A stretch of 64,000 nt of DNA, from positions 83,807,468 through 83,871,467 of the forward strand of contig CM053033.1 in the NCBI GenBank assembly GCA_028564925.1, in the 5' to 3' direction. Positions 58,646 through 64,000 of the stretch are shown here, in pieces (position 1 is the stretch's first letter; each line of letters opens with the position of its first letter). The notes below the pieces were generated by a model. It ran no database searches. It was not told where the DNA came from and worked only from the letters and a program-made list of their open reading frames with translations. Source of the stretch: Lithobates sylvaticus (Eukaryota; Chordata; Amphibia; Anura; Ranidae). A program made the translations under genes and the position numbers.

Positions 58646-61600
58646 GGGGGAGGGGGGGGGACGGCGATTTTTTCCTTGACTTTTATCTATATTGCCGGGA
58701 TCCGCCAATACATTACAACCTCTTTAAAGCAACTTTAAATGACATTTTTTCCTTTAGAAATGTTATTTTGCTACGGTTATAAACATGGGAATGATGCGCT
58801 ACTTTACATGCAGACTAAGGGGACCCCCAGGCACAATATTTAAAGGAATATTTCATTTTTATTGTTTCACTTTAAGCATTATTAAAAGCACTGCTCCTGA
58901 AAAAACTGTATTTTTAAAAACTTTGCATTGATACATGTCCACTGGGGCAGTACCTGGGTCCTCATATACATTTTATGGCAATAACTAGCATATAAGCCTT
59001 TAAAATTTGCATTTTTGATTTTTCATGTTCGTGTCCCATAGTCTTTAATAGGGTTTACATGTTCGCACAATTTTTTTGTCTGTTCGCATGTTCGGCCCAT
59101 TCTTAATCCCTGTCAGTGGTAAATGGTTTGTCTCATCCCTGTAACCGATACATATGCAAAAGAAGTTGTTGTTTTGAAAAACAACAGATTTACTGGTCAG
59201 ATCACCAGGTAAAAAAATAGAAGAAAGAAAGCCTCATTTTAAAAAAAAACAAATACAGCCATCACATCTAAGGATAGGTAAGCCGAAATATAAAAAATAT
59301 TTGCTTTTGGATTTAATACTACTTTAAAATGAATTGCATGGGCAAACTACTAGCTCACTATAGATATATAAACTAGTGTAGGCAGGGTCAGATTTAGATC
59401 TCGGATGTCCCAGGGCTTTTCAGGTGCAGTAGGCCCCCTTATACACAGGAATTAATAGCATATCACCAGATTTACAAAGCCTGGTTATTGCATATTATTG
59501 GAATGGAAAAGATATACATAAATAAAAAGGGTAATTAAATGATATGTTTAAAAAGCATGTAAATACATAAAGTTAACACAACCACTATCCACATAACTAT
59601 ATAAAACAGAATATAAAGGTTGTTCTAAGATCACAAAAAGAGAGAGTGCGTCGGCCTTATGCAACACCTTTGACACCACTTTATTTATAAAATCCAGTAA
59701 AATACAAAGATATTACAATAACAGGCATGTAACCATCCATCACATCCCATTGACAGGTCCTCCTCACATCTCCAACTTCTACTGAAGGACCCCCTTCAGC
59801 AACATTCAGTTCAAAAAAGTCACTGACGCATTTTGAGGGACAAACCCTCATCTTCAGGGCTGAGAGGTTGCTGTAGCCTGAAAGTGCTGGCCTGACCTAC
59901 CTGTACACAAAATGTCCTTGATAACTAACTTTCCTCAGTAACTGATAACTATGGAACTGGTTTACTTTCTCAATGGCAGTCACACATTTTGAAGCGGTAG
60001 TAAACTGCTGGCTTTTTTTTTTAAACCTGCAAGGCGATGTCATAATGTGCTAGTATGCATAGCATACTAGCACATTATCTGGAACTTACCTTAGAACAAA
60101 GCCCTCCAGCGGCGCACTGTCACCGTTGAAGGCACTTTCATCTTCACCCAGTCTTCCTTCCAAGTTTGTGGACTCTGGATGTGCGAGTGGCCGGAGCAGC
60201 AAAACGTCACTCCCACGCATGCATGCGCCGTTTATGGCACAGGACTTAAAGCCCTCTAAAGAAATGGCACGGGTATGCCGTTACATCAGAGCGCATGCCC
60301 CGGTGACATCACCGGCTGCATCTACAGTAAATATCTACTAAACTGTGCACGTATAGAAGATATTTAGAGTACCTGTAGGTAAGCCTTATCCCTTATCCAT
60401 AGCCTTGGGTAAGGCTTACCTAGAGGTAAAATTCATGCATGGGAGTTTACACATCATTGTGAGGTTGTATGTTCACGCACAGTGTAGGCTACCTTCCTTA
60501 AATCAAAACTAAACTGGGCACCGCAAAACGAAAATGCTATTTAATTCATTTTTAATAGTCAAACCAAACTCACCCATCCATGTCTCCATGTTTTTTTTTT
60601 TTTTTATTTAAGAAATTACTTTGAAAAACACCCCCCTAGCATTTCTAGCTGCAGCCATCTTGAGAAAGGGCAGATTATTCATGTAGCATTTACTTTCTAG
60701 AATCCATCTGCTCTTAGCTCAGGTATGCAGATACAAGGGAGTGCTGAGAGAACCCCTTCTCCCCTCTTTCAGATAAAAGAAAAAAAAATGCACATGAAGA
60801 GTCCTGGGATGTATGACATCATCTTGGCCTAAGCCAGAAACCAGGAAGTAACTGAAGAAATATAAAATAAATAAAATAAAACTAGTAAATATGATATACA
60901 GTAATACTTTGAATTACAAGCATAATTTGTTCCAGAAGCATGCTTGTAATCCAAAGCACTTATATATCAAGCGAGTTTCGTTATATAGGAAATAATGGAA
61001 ACTCAGATAATCTGCTCCACAGCCACTGCTGGTCTATGCAGAACTGTATGTGGCCAAAGGTGCAGGGCGCCGGTGTATGCAGTACCGCATGTGGCCAGAG
61101 GTGTGGGGTACCGGAGACACTCGGGAACCGATCGTCACTGGCACCCCGCACCTCTGGCCAAATGCGGTACTGCACACCCCAGTGGCTTGAATCCTGCTCA
61201 TCTTGCGAGACAATGATCGCAAAGCGATTCAGCATTTTAAAAAAAAATTGCTTGTATTGCGAAACGCAGCATAAGGATAGAAAATAGTCAATGTCGATTG
61301 AGAGAGTTTATTCCTGCTTTAAAGGATAAGTTCACCTTTCATAACATGTTACATGTTGTACCCATATTCAGAGTGCAACATGTTACAAACAGACCGGTCC
61401 CGACACCTCCCCAACCCTGCTGTGACAGCTGCTCAGTGATTGCAGTATTCTAGTCTGCATCTCCCCAAGGTGATACATAAAACCTGGCCTGTTAGTGGGC
61501 ACTGAGGACAGGGTTGATGACCACTGCCGTACAGGATGTACACACAGATATACTGACAGCTCTGAAACAGAACTGCATGAGATCAGCGTAAATTACGTGT

Positions 61601-63169
61601 GTGTGTGTGTTAATAACACCTGTTCCTTGACCCCCTAGAAATAACCAGCATTTAACCCTTGCAGTGCGGTGGGGGGCACTACATGGGCAAATGTCTTCTC
61701 ATTCCTGAAGTTGGCCTTTAAAGTTATACAACAAACCATATCTAACACTTTTACAGATGATTGCACGAAAAATGTTGCTTCCCACGATGATTCTATTTTT
61801 GTATGGGGGAAGGGTGTATCGCTCCCGACACCACCTTATAACTCTATAGCACTGATTACAGGTTGCATTGAATCCAGTTAAACTTGCTAGAAAATTTTCC
61901 CCTATGCATACCTCCCAATGTTTTGAGATGGGGATGAGAGACACCTATCAGCAAAAGTATGCAGGCATAGGACACACCCCTTGCCACGCCCCCTTAAAGG
62001 AGAATTGTACAAAAAAACAAGGATTGGTTAAACCCACAAGTGCCTTTTATACCACTACTATTCCTTTATATTGGCTTTTGGGATTTACAAATGCAGCAAT
62101 TTAGAAATCAGATGAAAAGTTTAGCACTGGAAAACACTTTTTGATAGATAAAAAGTGCATTTTATATACAACTATCTAGATCAGACCAAAATGAGAGACA
62201 AATGAGGAGGAATGAGGGACAGAGGGACATTGCTCTAAATCAGGGACAGTCCCTCCAAATTAGGGACAGTTGGGAGCTATACCCAGGCCCGGACTGGCCA
62301 TAGGGCATACCGGGCAAATGACCAGTGGCCTGGGGGCCGCCGGGCCGCATGTCACATTTCCCCACTCTGCAGCTGCTTGGCCGGCCTCTCTGCGACAAGC
62401 TCCGAGGCCGTCTCCGCGGCCGACTCCGCTGAGACGGCCGCATTTATTTTTGGCAGAGTGCCGGCTGGGTCCCCTTCCCACTAGCAAGGCAGTGGGCTGG
62501 GCTGCTCCTTGTTCCAGCACCGCTCACCGCGGCTGGCTCCACGGCCACCTCCGCGGCCGTCCAGCCAGCCTTAGAAGGGAAGTGAAAAGTTTGGACCAGT
62601 CATGTGACTATGAAGGGGGAGGACCTGGAGAAGATCTCCTCTGCCTGGTGTCGTAAAAGGATCTGCGACTGCTAGAAAGGTACCGTAAGTGACACTATGC
62701 CAGCCTGCATATTTTTATCATGTCTGTCAATGTGTTTTTTTTTTAACCTTTAACAACCAGTCAGTGATCGGTAATAATATGCTATATTCTCTGGCAACCA
62801 ATTGCAATTGCTGCCTGATCTTCTGCAGTAAACTGATTTTGAGTCTTAGACATATAACAAATAGCAGTAAGAGAGCGGTTGGGGGGCCCCAAAAATAAAA
62901 TGTTTGCCCAGGGCCCAATCAACATTAAAGACGTAAAAATGGGCTGCTCAGCTAAGAATGCCGTCTATTTTATATCCCAGCCAGTCCGGGCCTGGCTATA
63001 CCTATGTACGGACCCCCCACGAGTATTATGTCCTCAAGCTGGCAGAATAAGGAAACCCAGCTCCCTCGCTCCCCCCGTATATCCCCGGATTTACCTGCTC
63101 AGGCCGCTCCCCGTGTTCCCCCCGGACCCCCATACTGTCCCGGACGCGCTTCTCCTCGCAGGCTGCCAT
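36273..63169 (-). CDS. Unrecognised seven-exon gene, complete 589-residue protein
   Basis: The join on the minus strand is 63169-63095, 56514-56378, 47551-47431, 44021-43909, 40191-40121, 38125-38077 and 37476-36273. It totals 1770 nt (590 codons with stop); all six junctions are GT-AG and phases agree (0, 2, 0, 2, 1, 2). The first third is basic (LSPYAKRIATQRQERKISSN, SRLPSHKPTCASAPATIVRL, VSPSRKIAGIPRRR). The long last exon is Ser/Thr/Gln/Glu-rich and ends EEDSDED. Visible motifs are a KEN box (about residues 325-327), S/T-P-R sites near 377, 391, 502 and 510, and an RRS site near 451. I see no signal peptide, membrane segment or enzyme domain. The composition recalls cell-cycle, microtubule-linked proteins; that is inference. 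It is convergent with NELFB. I do not recognise the family. Confidence 0.85.
38077..38125 (-). CDS. Unrecognised gene, exon 6 (residues 173-189)
   Basis: A 49-bp microexon encoding VKQVSPSRKIAGIPRR. The acceptor is CTCAGATTTCCAG and the donor is CG|GTGAGA. Only this frame fits the phases on both sides. A longer open frame across the site (38083-38310) has no phase-compatible splice sites. Confidence 0.75.
38568..39095. repeat. GC-rich repeat containing a 31-bp tandem array
   Basis: The edge reads TTAAAGCGGTTCTGCACTG with a T-run. The interior holds the CCGAAATCTCGCGAGATTTC array. The open frames on both strands are products of the palindromes. Confidence 0.5.
38840..38962. repeat. Four-copy 30-31 bp tandem repeat with TCTCGCGAGA palindromes
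   Basis: The units begin at about 38840, 38871, 38901 and 38932. Exact TCTCGCGAGA occurs at 38846-38855 and 38939-38948, exactly 93 bp apart. The two middle units have one or two changes. TCTCGCGAGA is the known binding site of BANP and is also linked to Kaiso. Confidence 0.8.
39110..39934 (-). mobile_element. TTAA element on the minus strand
   Basis: The right edge GTAAGTGGTTAA (TTAA 39931-39934) is the family start in reverse. AGGTGATCAAATACCACCAA, AATTGTCAGTTAAAGCGAC and CACTGATCGCTGTATAAG follow in mirror order. The other end is not sharply defined. Confidence 0.6.
40121..40191 (-). CDS. Unrecognised gene, exon 5 (residues 149-173)
   Basis: It encodes LKLLDPEKVKNLTSLAAAMP followed by FES. 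The acceptor is GTTTACCAG and the donor is CAG|GTACTG. Both other frames have stops. The phases are 2 in and 1 out. Confidence 0.85.
40380..40605. repeat. MITE-like repeat (GCCTCATTCACACCG ends)
   Basis: It begins AAGGCCTCATTCACACCGTG and has TGGTGTGAACGAGTCC near the right edge, so the ends are loosely mirrored. It is non-coding. Confidence 0.5.
40746..40896. mobile_element. Palindromic MITE (CCTGATTCACA ends)
   Basis: CCTGATTCACAACTATGC faces GCATAGATGTGAATCAGG. TTTTTAGTGCTTTTTTGCAT faces ATGCAAAAAGCACTAAAAA. The arms are long and close to identical. Confidence 0.75.
41095..41456. mobile_element. Harbinger-like MITE with TTA duplication
   Basis: TTA lies at 41092-41094 and 41457-41459. 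The ends are GCCCTGTGTGAAAAGGGCC and ATGTGTGAAAGGGCCC. The interior matches the 29925 copy. Confidence 0.65.
41460..41850. repeat. Interspersed repeat of the TTTCCTCTCACTTCCTG family
   Basis: AAATCTTCCAGTGGGGACAC and GGAAATCTTCGCAATGGGAC are shared with 45310-45530. It ends in GGGTTATTAACCCTCC. It is non-coding. Confidence 0.55.
41851..42112. repeat. MITE of the CCCCGTACACACAATC family
   Basis: It shares CGTACGATAATCAGATCGTT and GATCGGACAAACACG with 11088. Its right end is replaced by a TTAA-family element. A third relative lies at 43255-43672, where both ends are visible. Confidence 0.55.
42113..42889 (+). mobile_element. TTAA-family element, left end lost
   Basis: It enters at GACTTTCTTTTGGTGG. 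Family blocks ACTAGTAATGGCGGCGATCA and ATTACTGTGTAAATGTGACT follow. The right edge is CGGCAAGCGGTTAA (TTAA 42886-42889). Confidence 0.65.
43255..43672. mobile_element. MITE of the GTACACACAATC family, both ends present
   Basis: AAAGCCATTGTACACACAAT faces ATCATGTGTATGGGGCTTTA. Inside, ATCAGATTTTCGGACGACCG and GATCCGAAAATCAACAGGTC are mirrored. It is non-coding. Confidence 0.65.
43909..44021 (-). CDS. Unrecognised gene, exon 4 (residues 112-149)
   Basis: It encodes QGASLGVPRERQSAPLTQPR, then TQRQATYMMVPVRMKKAG. The acceptor is TTTTCCATAG and the donor is GG|GTAAGT, with GTAAGTGAG matching the donor consensus. It enters in phase 0. Confidence 0.88.
44133..44642. mobile_element. MITE-like element (AGTGTTACTAAACCCA ends)
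   Basis: TTAGTGTTACTAAACCCAC faces CTGGGTTTAGTAACACTTTA. A G-run lies near 44585-44599. It lies about 110 bp upstream, in gene sense, of exon 4. Confidence 0.65.
45245..45555. repeat. Composite of short repeats
   Basis: GCTGGGTTCACACTGAATTCGG (45246) starts a TTCACACTG MITE fragment. It runs into a GGGGACACTAGTTCTGAGGG copy of the 41460 family. No coding signal is seen. Confidence 0.45.
45560..46075. repeat. Foldback family with AGTGGAGTTCCACTCC edge
   Basis: AAAGTGGAGTTCCACTCC starts it and GTGGGAACTCCGCTCCC lies at the other side. CTTGTGGGCTTCACATGCCC and GGGCATGTGAAGCCCACAAG form an inner hairpin (45887-45910). It is non-coding. Confidence 0.5.
46076..47405. other. Intron 3 of the minus-strand gene, no gene seen
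   Basis: The segment 46195-46435 carries a C-rich hAT-like tail (CTGCCCTAGGCCTGGGCC). The segment 46740-47130 is AT-rich with a long minus-strand open frame that has no recognisable protein features. I place no gene here. Confidence 0.4.
47431..47551 (-). CDS. Unrecognised gene, exon 3 (residues 71-111)
   Basis: It encodes KAKVISRLPSHKPTCASAPA, then TIVRLPAGRKTATNPPLTAK. The acceptor is ATTATTTTCCCAG and the donor is AAG|GTTAGT. The entry base completes Ser-71 and it ends in phase 0. Confidence 0.88.
47860..48190 (+). mobile_element. LINE ORF2 C-terminal fragment, L1-like
   Basis: NAARACIPHRWKKTQPPSVG followed by MWLKKMEELNRIENL matches the typical end of L1-type ORF2 (WKK-x-PPSV-x-WL-x-KM). 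After a one-base frame change the text continues KYREIWSLWNLFINSEE near 48095. It is 5'-truncated and decayed. Confidence 0.65.
49256..50045. repeat. Foldback element with GACACGAAACGCGTCGGG motif
   Basis: The arms of about 390 bp pair CCTGCAGATGTGTCCCAAAA with TTTTGGGACGCATCTGCAGG, and GTTTCAAGCGCTTGTTTAAA with TTTAAACAAGCGCTTGAAAC. The centre near 49650 has GGCCGACCAG and CGGTCGGCC mirrored. It is non-coding. Confidence 0.85.
50063..50211. mobile_element. hAT MITE with exact 8-bp duplication
   Basis: CTCTAACT lies at 50055-50062 and 50212-50219. The ends CAGGGGTCTCAAACT and GAGTTTGAGACCCCTG are inverted. The body GCTGTTGCGAAACTACAAGT and ACTTGTAGTTTCGCAACAGC is a long hairpin. It is the same family as 35021. 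Confidence 0.88.
50220..51270. other. Unassigned intronic sequence
   Basis: No exon of the minus-strand gene fits here by phase. The stretch at 50330-51180 reads like single-copy or old repeat sequence. I see nothing coding in it. Confidence 0.35.
51270..51350. repeat. Compound (AT)n(AC)n microsatellite
   Basis: An AT run of about 45 bases passes directly into an AC run of about 30 bases. Confidence 0.93.
51460..51912. mobile_element. Harbinger-like MITE, GC-rich subfamily
   Basis: GGCCCCTTACACACTGGGGC faces GGTGTGAAAGGGGCC, with TTA/TAA on both sides. Repeats of GCCGCGGTATTGCCGCGG and inner hairpins GGAGCGGT/ACCGCTCC fill it. It is non-coding. Confidence 0.7.
52686..54977. mobile_element. 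2.3-kb foldback element (Harbinger-like ends) with mirrored transcription-unit signals
   Basis: TGCCGCGTACACACG at the left is mirrored by CGTGTGTACGCGGCA at the right, with TAA before and TTA after. The arms of about 1.1 kb are nearly identical around a centre at 53812. Each arm contains a TATA box (plus strand 53889-53894; minus strand 53731-53736) and an AATAAA (plus 54208-54213; minus 53412-53417), so the two units point outwards. The frame across each unit is Lys/Arg-rich (GQHRKKKNKKKDKKKEKAPA) but has no ATG after the expected start site. The outer arm blocks match the hAT-like family at 56564. Confidence 0.8.
54980..55682. other. Unassigned intronic sequence
   Basis: No gene is seen. 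A TTAGTGCGATTTGGACATCGG patch near 55490 resembles the TTCACAC-type MITEs but lacks clear ends. Confidence 0.35.
55683..56150 (-). repeat. Hairpin-ended interspersed repeat
   Basis: It contains GATTTGACTGATAGCAGTAG and the tail TTACCTTAGTGCACAGAAGG / TATTAAGGTAAAAAA, then AACCACTTTAAAG. It is related to 11390 and 12905. Confidence 0.5.
56378..56514 (-). CDS. Unrecognised gene, exon 2 (residues 26-71)
   Basis: It encodes SVNRADNMKNSSAARVLSPY, then AKRIATQRQERKISSNTKPG and AISSA. The acceptor is TTTGTATTTTACAG and the donor is AAG|GTAAAT. It enters in phase 0 and leaves in phase 2, exactly as exons 1 and 3 require. The charge is strongly positive. Confidence 0.82.
56564..58480. mobile_element. 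hAT-like foldback, interrupted
   Basis: The left end is CAGTGGCAGCTGGTGCG, as at 28318. Left-arm blocks (CCTCAACATGGGGAGGG, GTCAAAATGTAAAAAGCACA, AATTCCTTTATTTCC) are mirrored at 58120-58400. A TATATAA lies near the centre on each side (about 57010 and 57140). An 800-bp insertion splits it. The right terminus is not found; it fades into the G-tract. Confidence 0.65.
57150..57965. mobile_element. Insertion inside the foldback with about 12-bp duplication
   Basis: TATATAACAGCT occurs at both borders (about 57140 and 57965). The interior has GTGAGTGCAGCGCTAAT, a long (AT)n (57237-57300), and GTGATGACGTCACCGTCGG. The long duplication points to retroposition, but no poly(A) tail or coding region is recognised. 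Confidence 0.5.
58539..58662. repeat. Long, nearly pure G tract
   Basis: About 124 bases of G with only a few A, T or C interruptions. The frames through it are artefacts. Collapse or slippage in the assembly is likely. Confidence 0.9.
58740..59615. other. Unassigned intron 1 sequence
   Basis: No exon fits the gene's phases. The segment 59385-59440 resembles the GGCCC-type hAT tail seen elsewhere. Nothing else is recognised. Confidence 0.35.
59620..59880. repeat. Repeat with GACGCATTTTGAGGGACAAA motif
   Basis: TCACTGACGCATTTTGAGGG and ACCCTCATCTTCAGGGCTG form the same motif-hairpin-motif design as the elements at 18148 and 49256. The foldback arms are not preserved. Confidence 0.5.
59980..60445 (-). 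repeat. Reverse copy of the 5230-5745 repeat
   Basis: GCTAGTATGCATAGCATACTAGC, CACAGGACTTAAAGCCC and GTAAGCCTTATCC match the earlier copy in reverse complement. Confidence 0.55.
60895..61285. repeat. Repeat with inner triplication
   Basis: It opens GTAATACTTTGAATTACAAG and closes TTGTATTGCGAAACGCAG. A unit of about 45 bp (GCAGTACCGCATGTGGCCAG) occurs twice direct and once inverted. It is non-coding. Confidence 0.55.
61318..61690. repeat. Repeat of the TTTCATAACATGTTACA family
   Basis: AAAGGATAAGTTCACCTTTC begins it, with TAACATGTTACATGTTG and CAACATGTTAC mirrored. It is related to 13237-13665. Confidence 0.55.
61906..62275. mobile_element. MITE with CATACCTCCCAA / TTGGGAGCTAT ends
   Basis: GCATACCTCCCAATGTTT faces GGGACAGTTGGGAGCTATA. 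Inner repeats GGGACA and AGTCCCT are mirrored. Its right edge is the target of the hAT element at 62284. Confidence 0.65.
62284..62994. mobile_element. hAT element with exact 8-bp duplication in intron 1
   Basis: GCTATACC lies at 62276-62283 and 62995-63002. The ends CAGGCCCGGACTGGCCAT and CAGTCCGGGCCTG are inverted. The GC-rich interior (62330-62660) has mirrored GGCCGCGGAG-type blocks. No transposase is seen. Confidence 0.82.
63095..63169 (-). CDS. Unrecognised gene, exon 1 with start codon (residues 1-25)
   Basis: ATG at 63169-63167 begins MAACEEKRVRDSMGVRGEHG and then ERPEQ. The donor is CAG|GTAAAT. G follows the ATG at +4. It leaves in phase 0 to match exon 2. An alternative in-frame Met at residue 13 exists. 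The CpG-rich context supports a promoter-proximal first exon. Confidence 0.72.
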
Positions 63170-63460
63170 TCAGCGTCCTGCGTCTCCTAGGCAACCAGGC
63201 ACAGCGAGGATCGCTGCTCGGAGGATAAAGAGTGCCGAGCGCATCGATACGGGATCAGCACCCTGGACAGCGGTCTGAGTGAAGAGTGCAGCCAATCAGA
63301 GCACCTCGCCCTGCAGCCGTGTGTGAGGGGGCGGGGTTGTTGTGCACACAGCTGAGTGATCAGAGCGGCACGTGGCTGAGATTGAAGAATATTGTAGATC
63401 GGCTGCAGAGATCTACAGAAGCGATCACACCGGACAGAGCCCAATCAGAACGTTCACATA
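63170..63460 (-). promoter_or_regulatory. CpG-rich promoter of the minus-strand gene
   Basis: The region 63060-63340 is CpG-dense, unlike the surrounding sequence. Elements seen: X-box 63182-63195, CCAAT at 63292-63296 and 63441-63445, GC box GGGGCGGGG at 63327-63335, E-box CACGTG at 63369-63374. There is no TATA box. A divergent plus-strand gene beyond the window is possible. Confidence 0.6.
63182..63195 (+). promoter_or_regulatory. RFX-type X-box
   Basis: GTCTCCTAGGCAAC fits the known X-box pattern GTYNCC-NN-RGNAAC. It sits 13 bp upstream of the ATG in a CpG-rich promoter. X-boxes are the hallmark of RFX-regulated ciliary genes but also occur in other promoters. Confidence 0.55.
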
Positions 63461-64000
63461 GTCATAACGGCACAAGAGGTTTATGGAGGATTGTATTCTG
63501 ATTCTTATACCGCTCCACTTACTTTCACCCTGACACTTTATCTGGAGGGTAAAGAGAGAGATTTGACTGTTCCCTTCCAGCTCCTTAGTATGCATAACAG
63601 CCTCATATAACACACCCCTGAGGTTATCAGAGGGTTTGAGACAGTTCATTAAAGGTGACCATATAGAATGTTACAAAATGTAGCAGATTCCTATGTATGC
63701 CAACCTTACACAGCATGAATGGATGAATCTCCCACTCAGCTGTTGTGGTTTGGTCATTGGCTGTGACAACTGTCAAAATCTGCATCTGATTGGATCCAAG
63801 TGCTGTTCAGCCAATCATTTCCCATAAGATCCTTGAAATTTCAATCAAGGGATGTCCAGGCCACCAACAGGTCCATAAACTGAGCAAATTTCAGCCACTT
63901 CATCAGTAATTGTCCAAAATTTGTGTATGGTCAGCCTAAAACCAAGAACTCCAACCTAGATCTATATAAGCATTGAACAGCAATGTACAGAGACATTCTT
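63461..64000. other. Upstream flank, nothing assigned
   Basis: No exon or clear repeat boundary is seen. The tail (63650-63960) includes TTGGCTGTGACAACTGTCA and resembles a diverged short repeat. Confidence 0.35.

Noticed and set aside
58087-58782. A 231-residue frame with a long glycine stretch
   Set aside because: The glycine run is the translated G tract and the rest is foldback repeat. Opposite-strand poly-proline is the same artefact.
36273-63169. Assigning the unknown gene to tastin (TROAP) or another mitotic protein
   Set aside because: Composition and CDK-type sites are similar, but I could not line up any convincing block from memory, and the human neighbour order does not help. 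It is left unnamed.

Overview
The window is vertebrate nuclear DNA. A gene with vertebrate-type GT-AG introns, NELFB, shares space with a very dense load of short inverted-repeat DNA transposons, Tc1/mariner copies, TTAA-flanked elements, microsatellites and a few LINE tails. The repeat set (for example the TTAA-bounded family opening with CCACTTCAGCCCCGG, and the families with CTTTCACACGG termini) points to a large frog genome, probably a ranoid. That placement is inference from memory, not a search.

Left half (1 to about 31040): the plus strand carries the 3' eleven coding exons of NELFB (COBRA1), subunit B of the Negative Elongation Factor. They run from about residue 90 to the stop at 29751, and a poly(A) signal lies at 31015. 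Every exon junction keeps the reading frame, and the protein aligns almost residue for residue with mammalian NELFB as I remember it. The first exons lie left of the window.

Right half (36273 to 63169): a second gene lies on the minus strand, convergent with NELFB. No single ORF shows it. I found seven exons whose splice phases all agree. They give a complete 589-residue protein with an ATG in a CpG-rich promoter at about 63.2 kb and a stop at 36273. I do not recognise the protein. It is Ser/Thr/Lys-rich, has several S/T-P-R (CDK-type) sites, a KEN box and a very acidic C-terminus. Its promoter has an RFX-type X-box, a GC box, CCAAT boxes and an E-box.

The introns and the space between genes are layered repeats. 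The clearest layers are: a Tc1 element (8234-10137) holding an inverted copy of its own middle; a Tc1 element (20418-22545) opened by a 372-bp insert and a TAA-flanked MITE; a Tc1 element (22661-25372) opened by two TTAA elements; a Tc1 element (about 33318-35278) holding a TTA-flanked MITE and an 8-bp-TSD hAT MITE; a hAT element nested in a Harbinger-like MITE (28305-29427); a 2.3-kb foldback (52686-54977) whose arms each carry a TATA box and a poly(A) signal in mirror image; and an interrupted hAT-like foldback (56564 to about 58480). I saw no tRNA, rRNA or CRISPR feature and no recognisable retrovirus.
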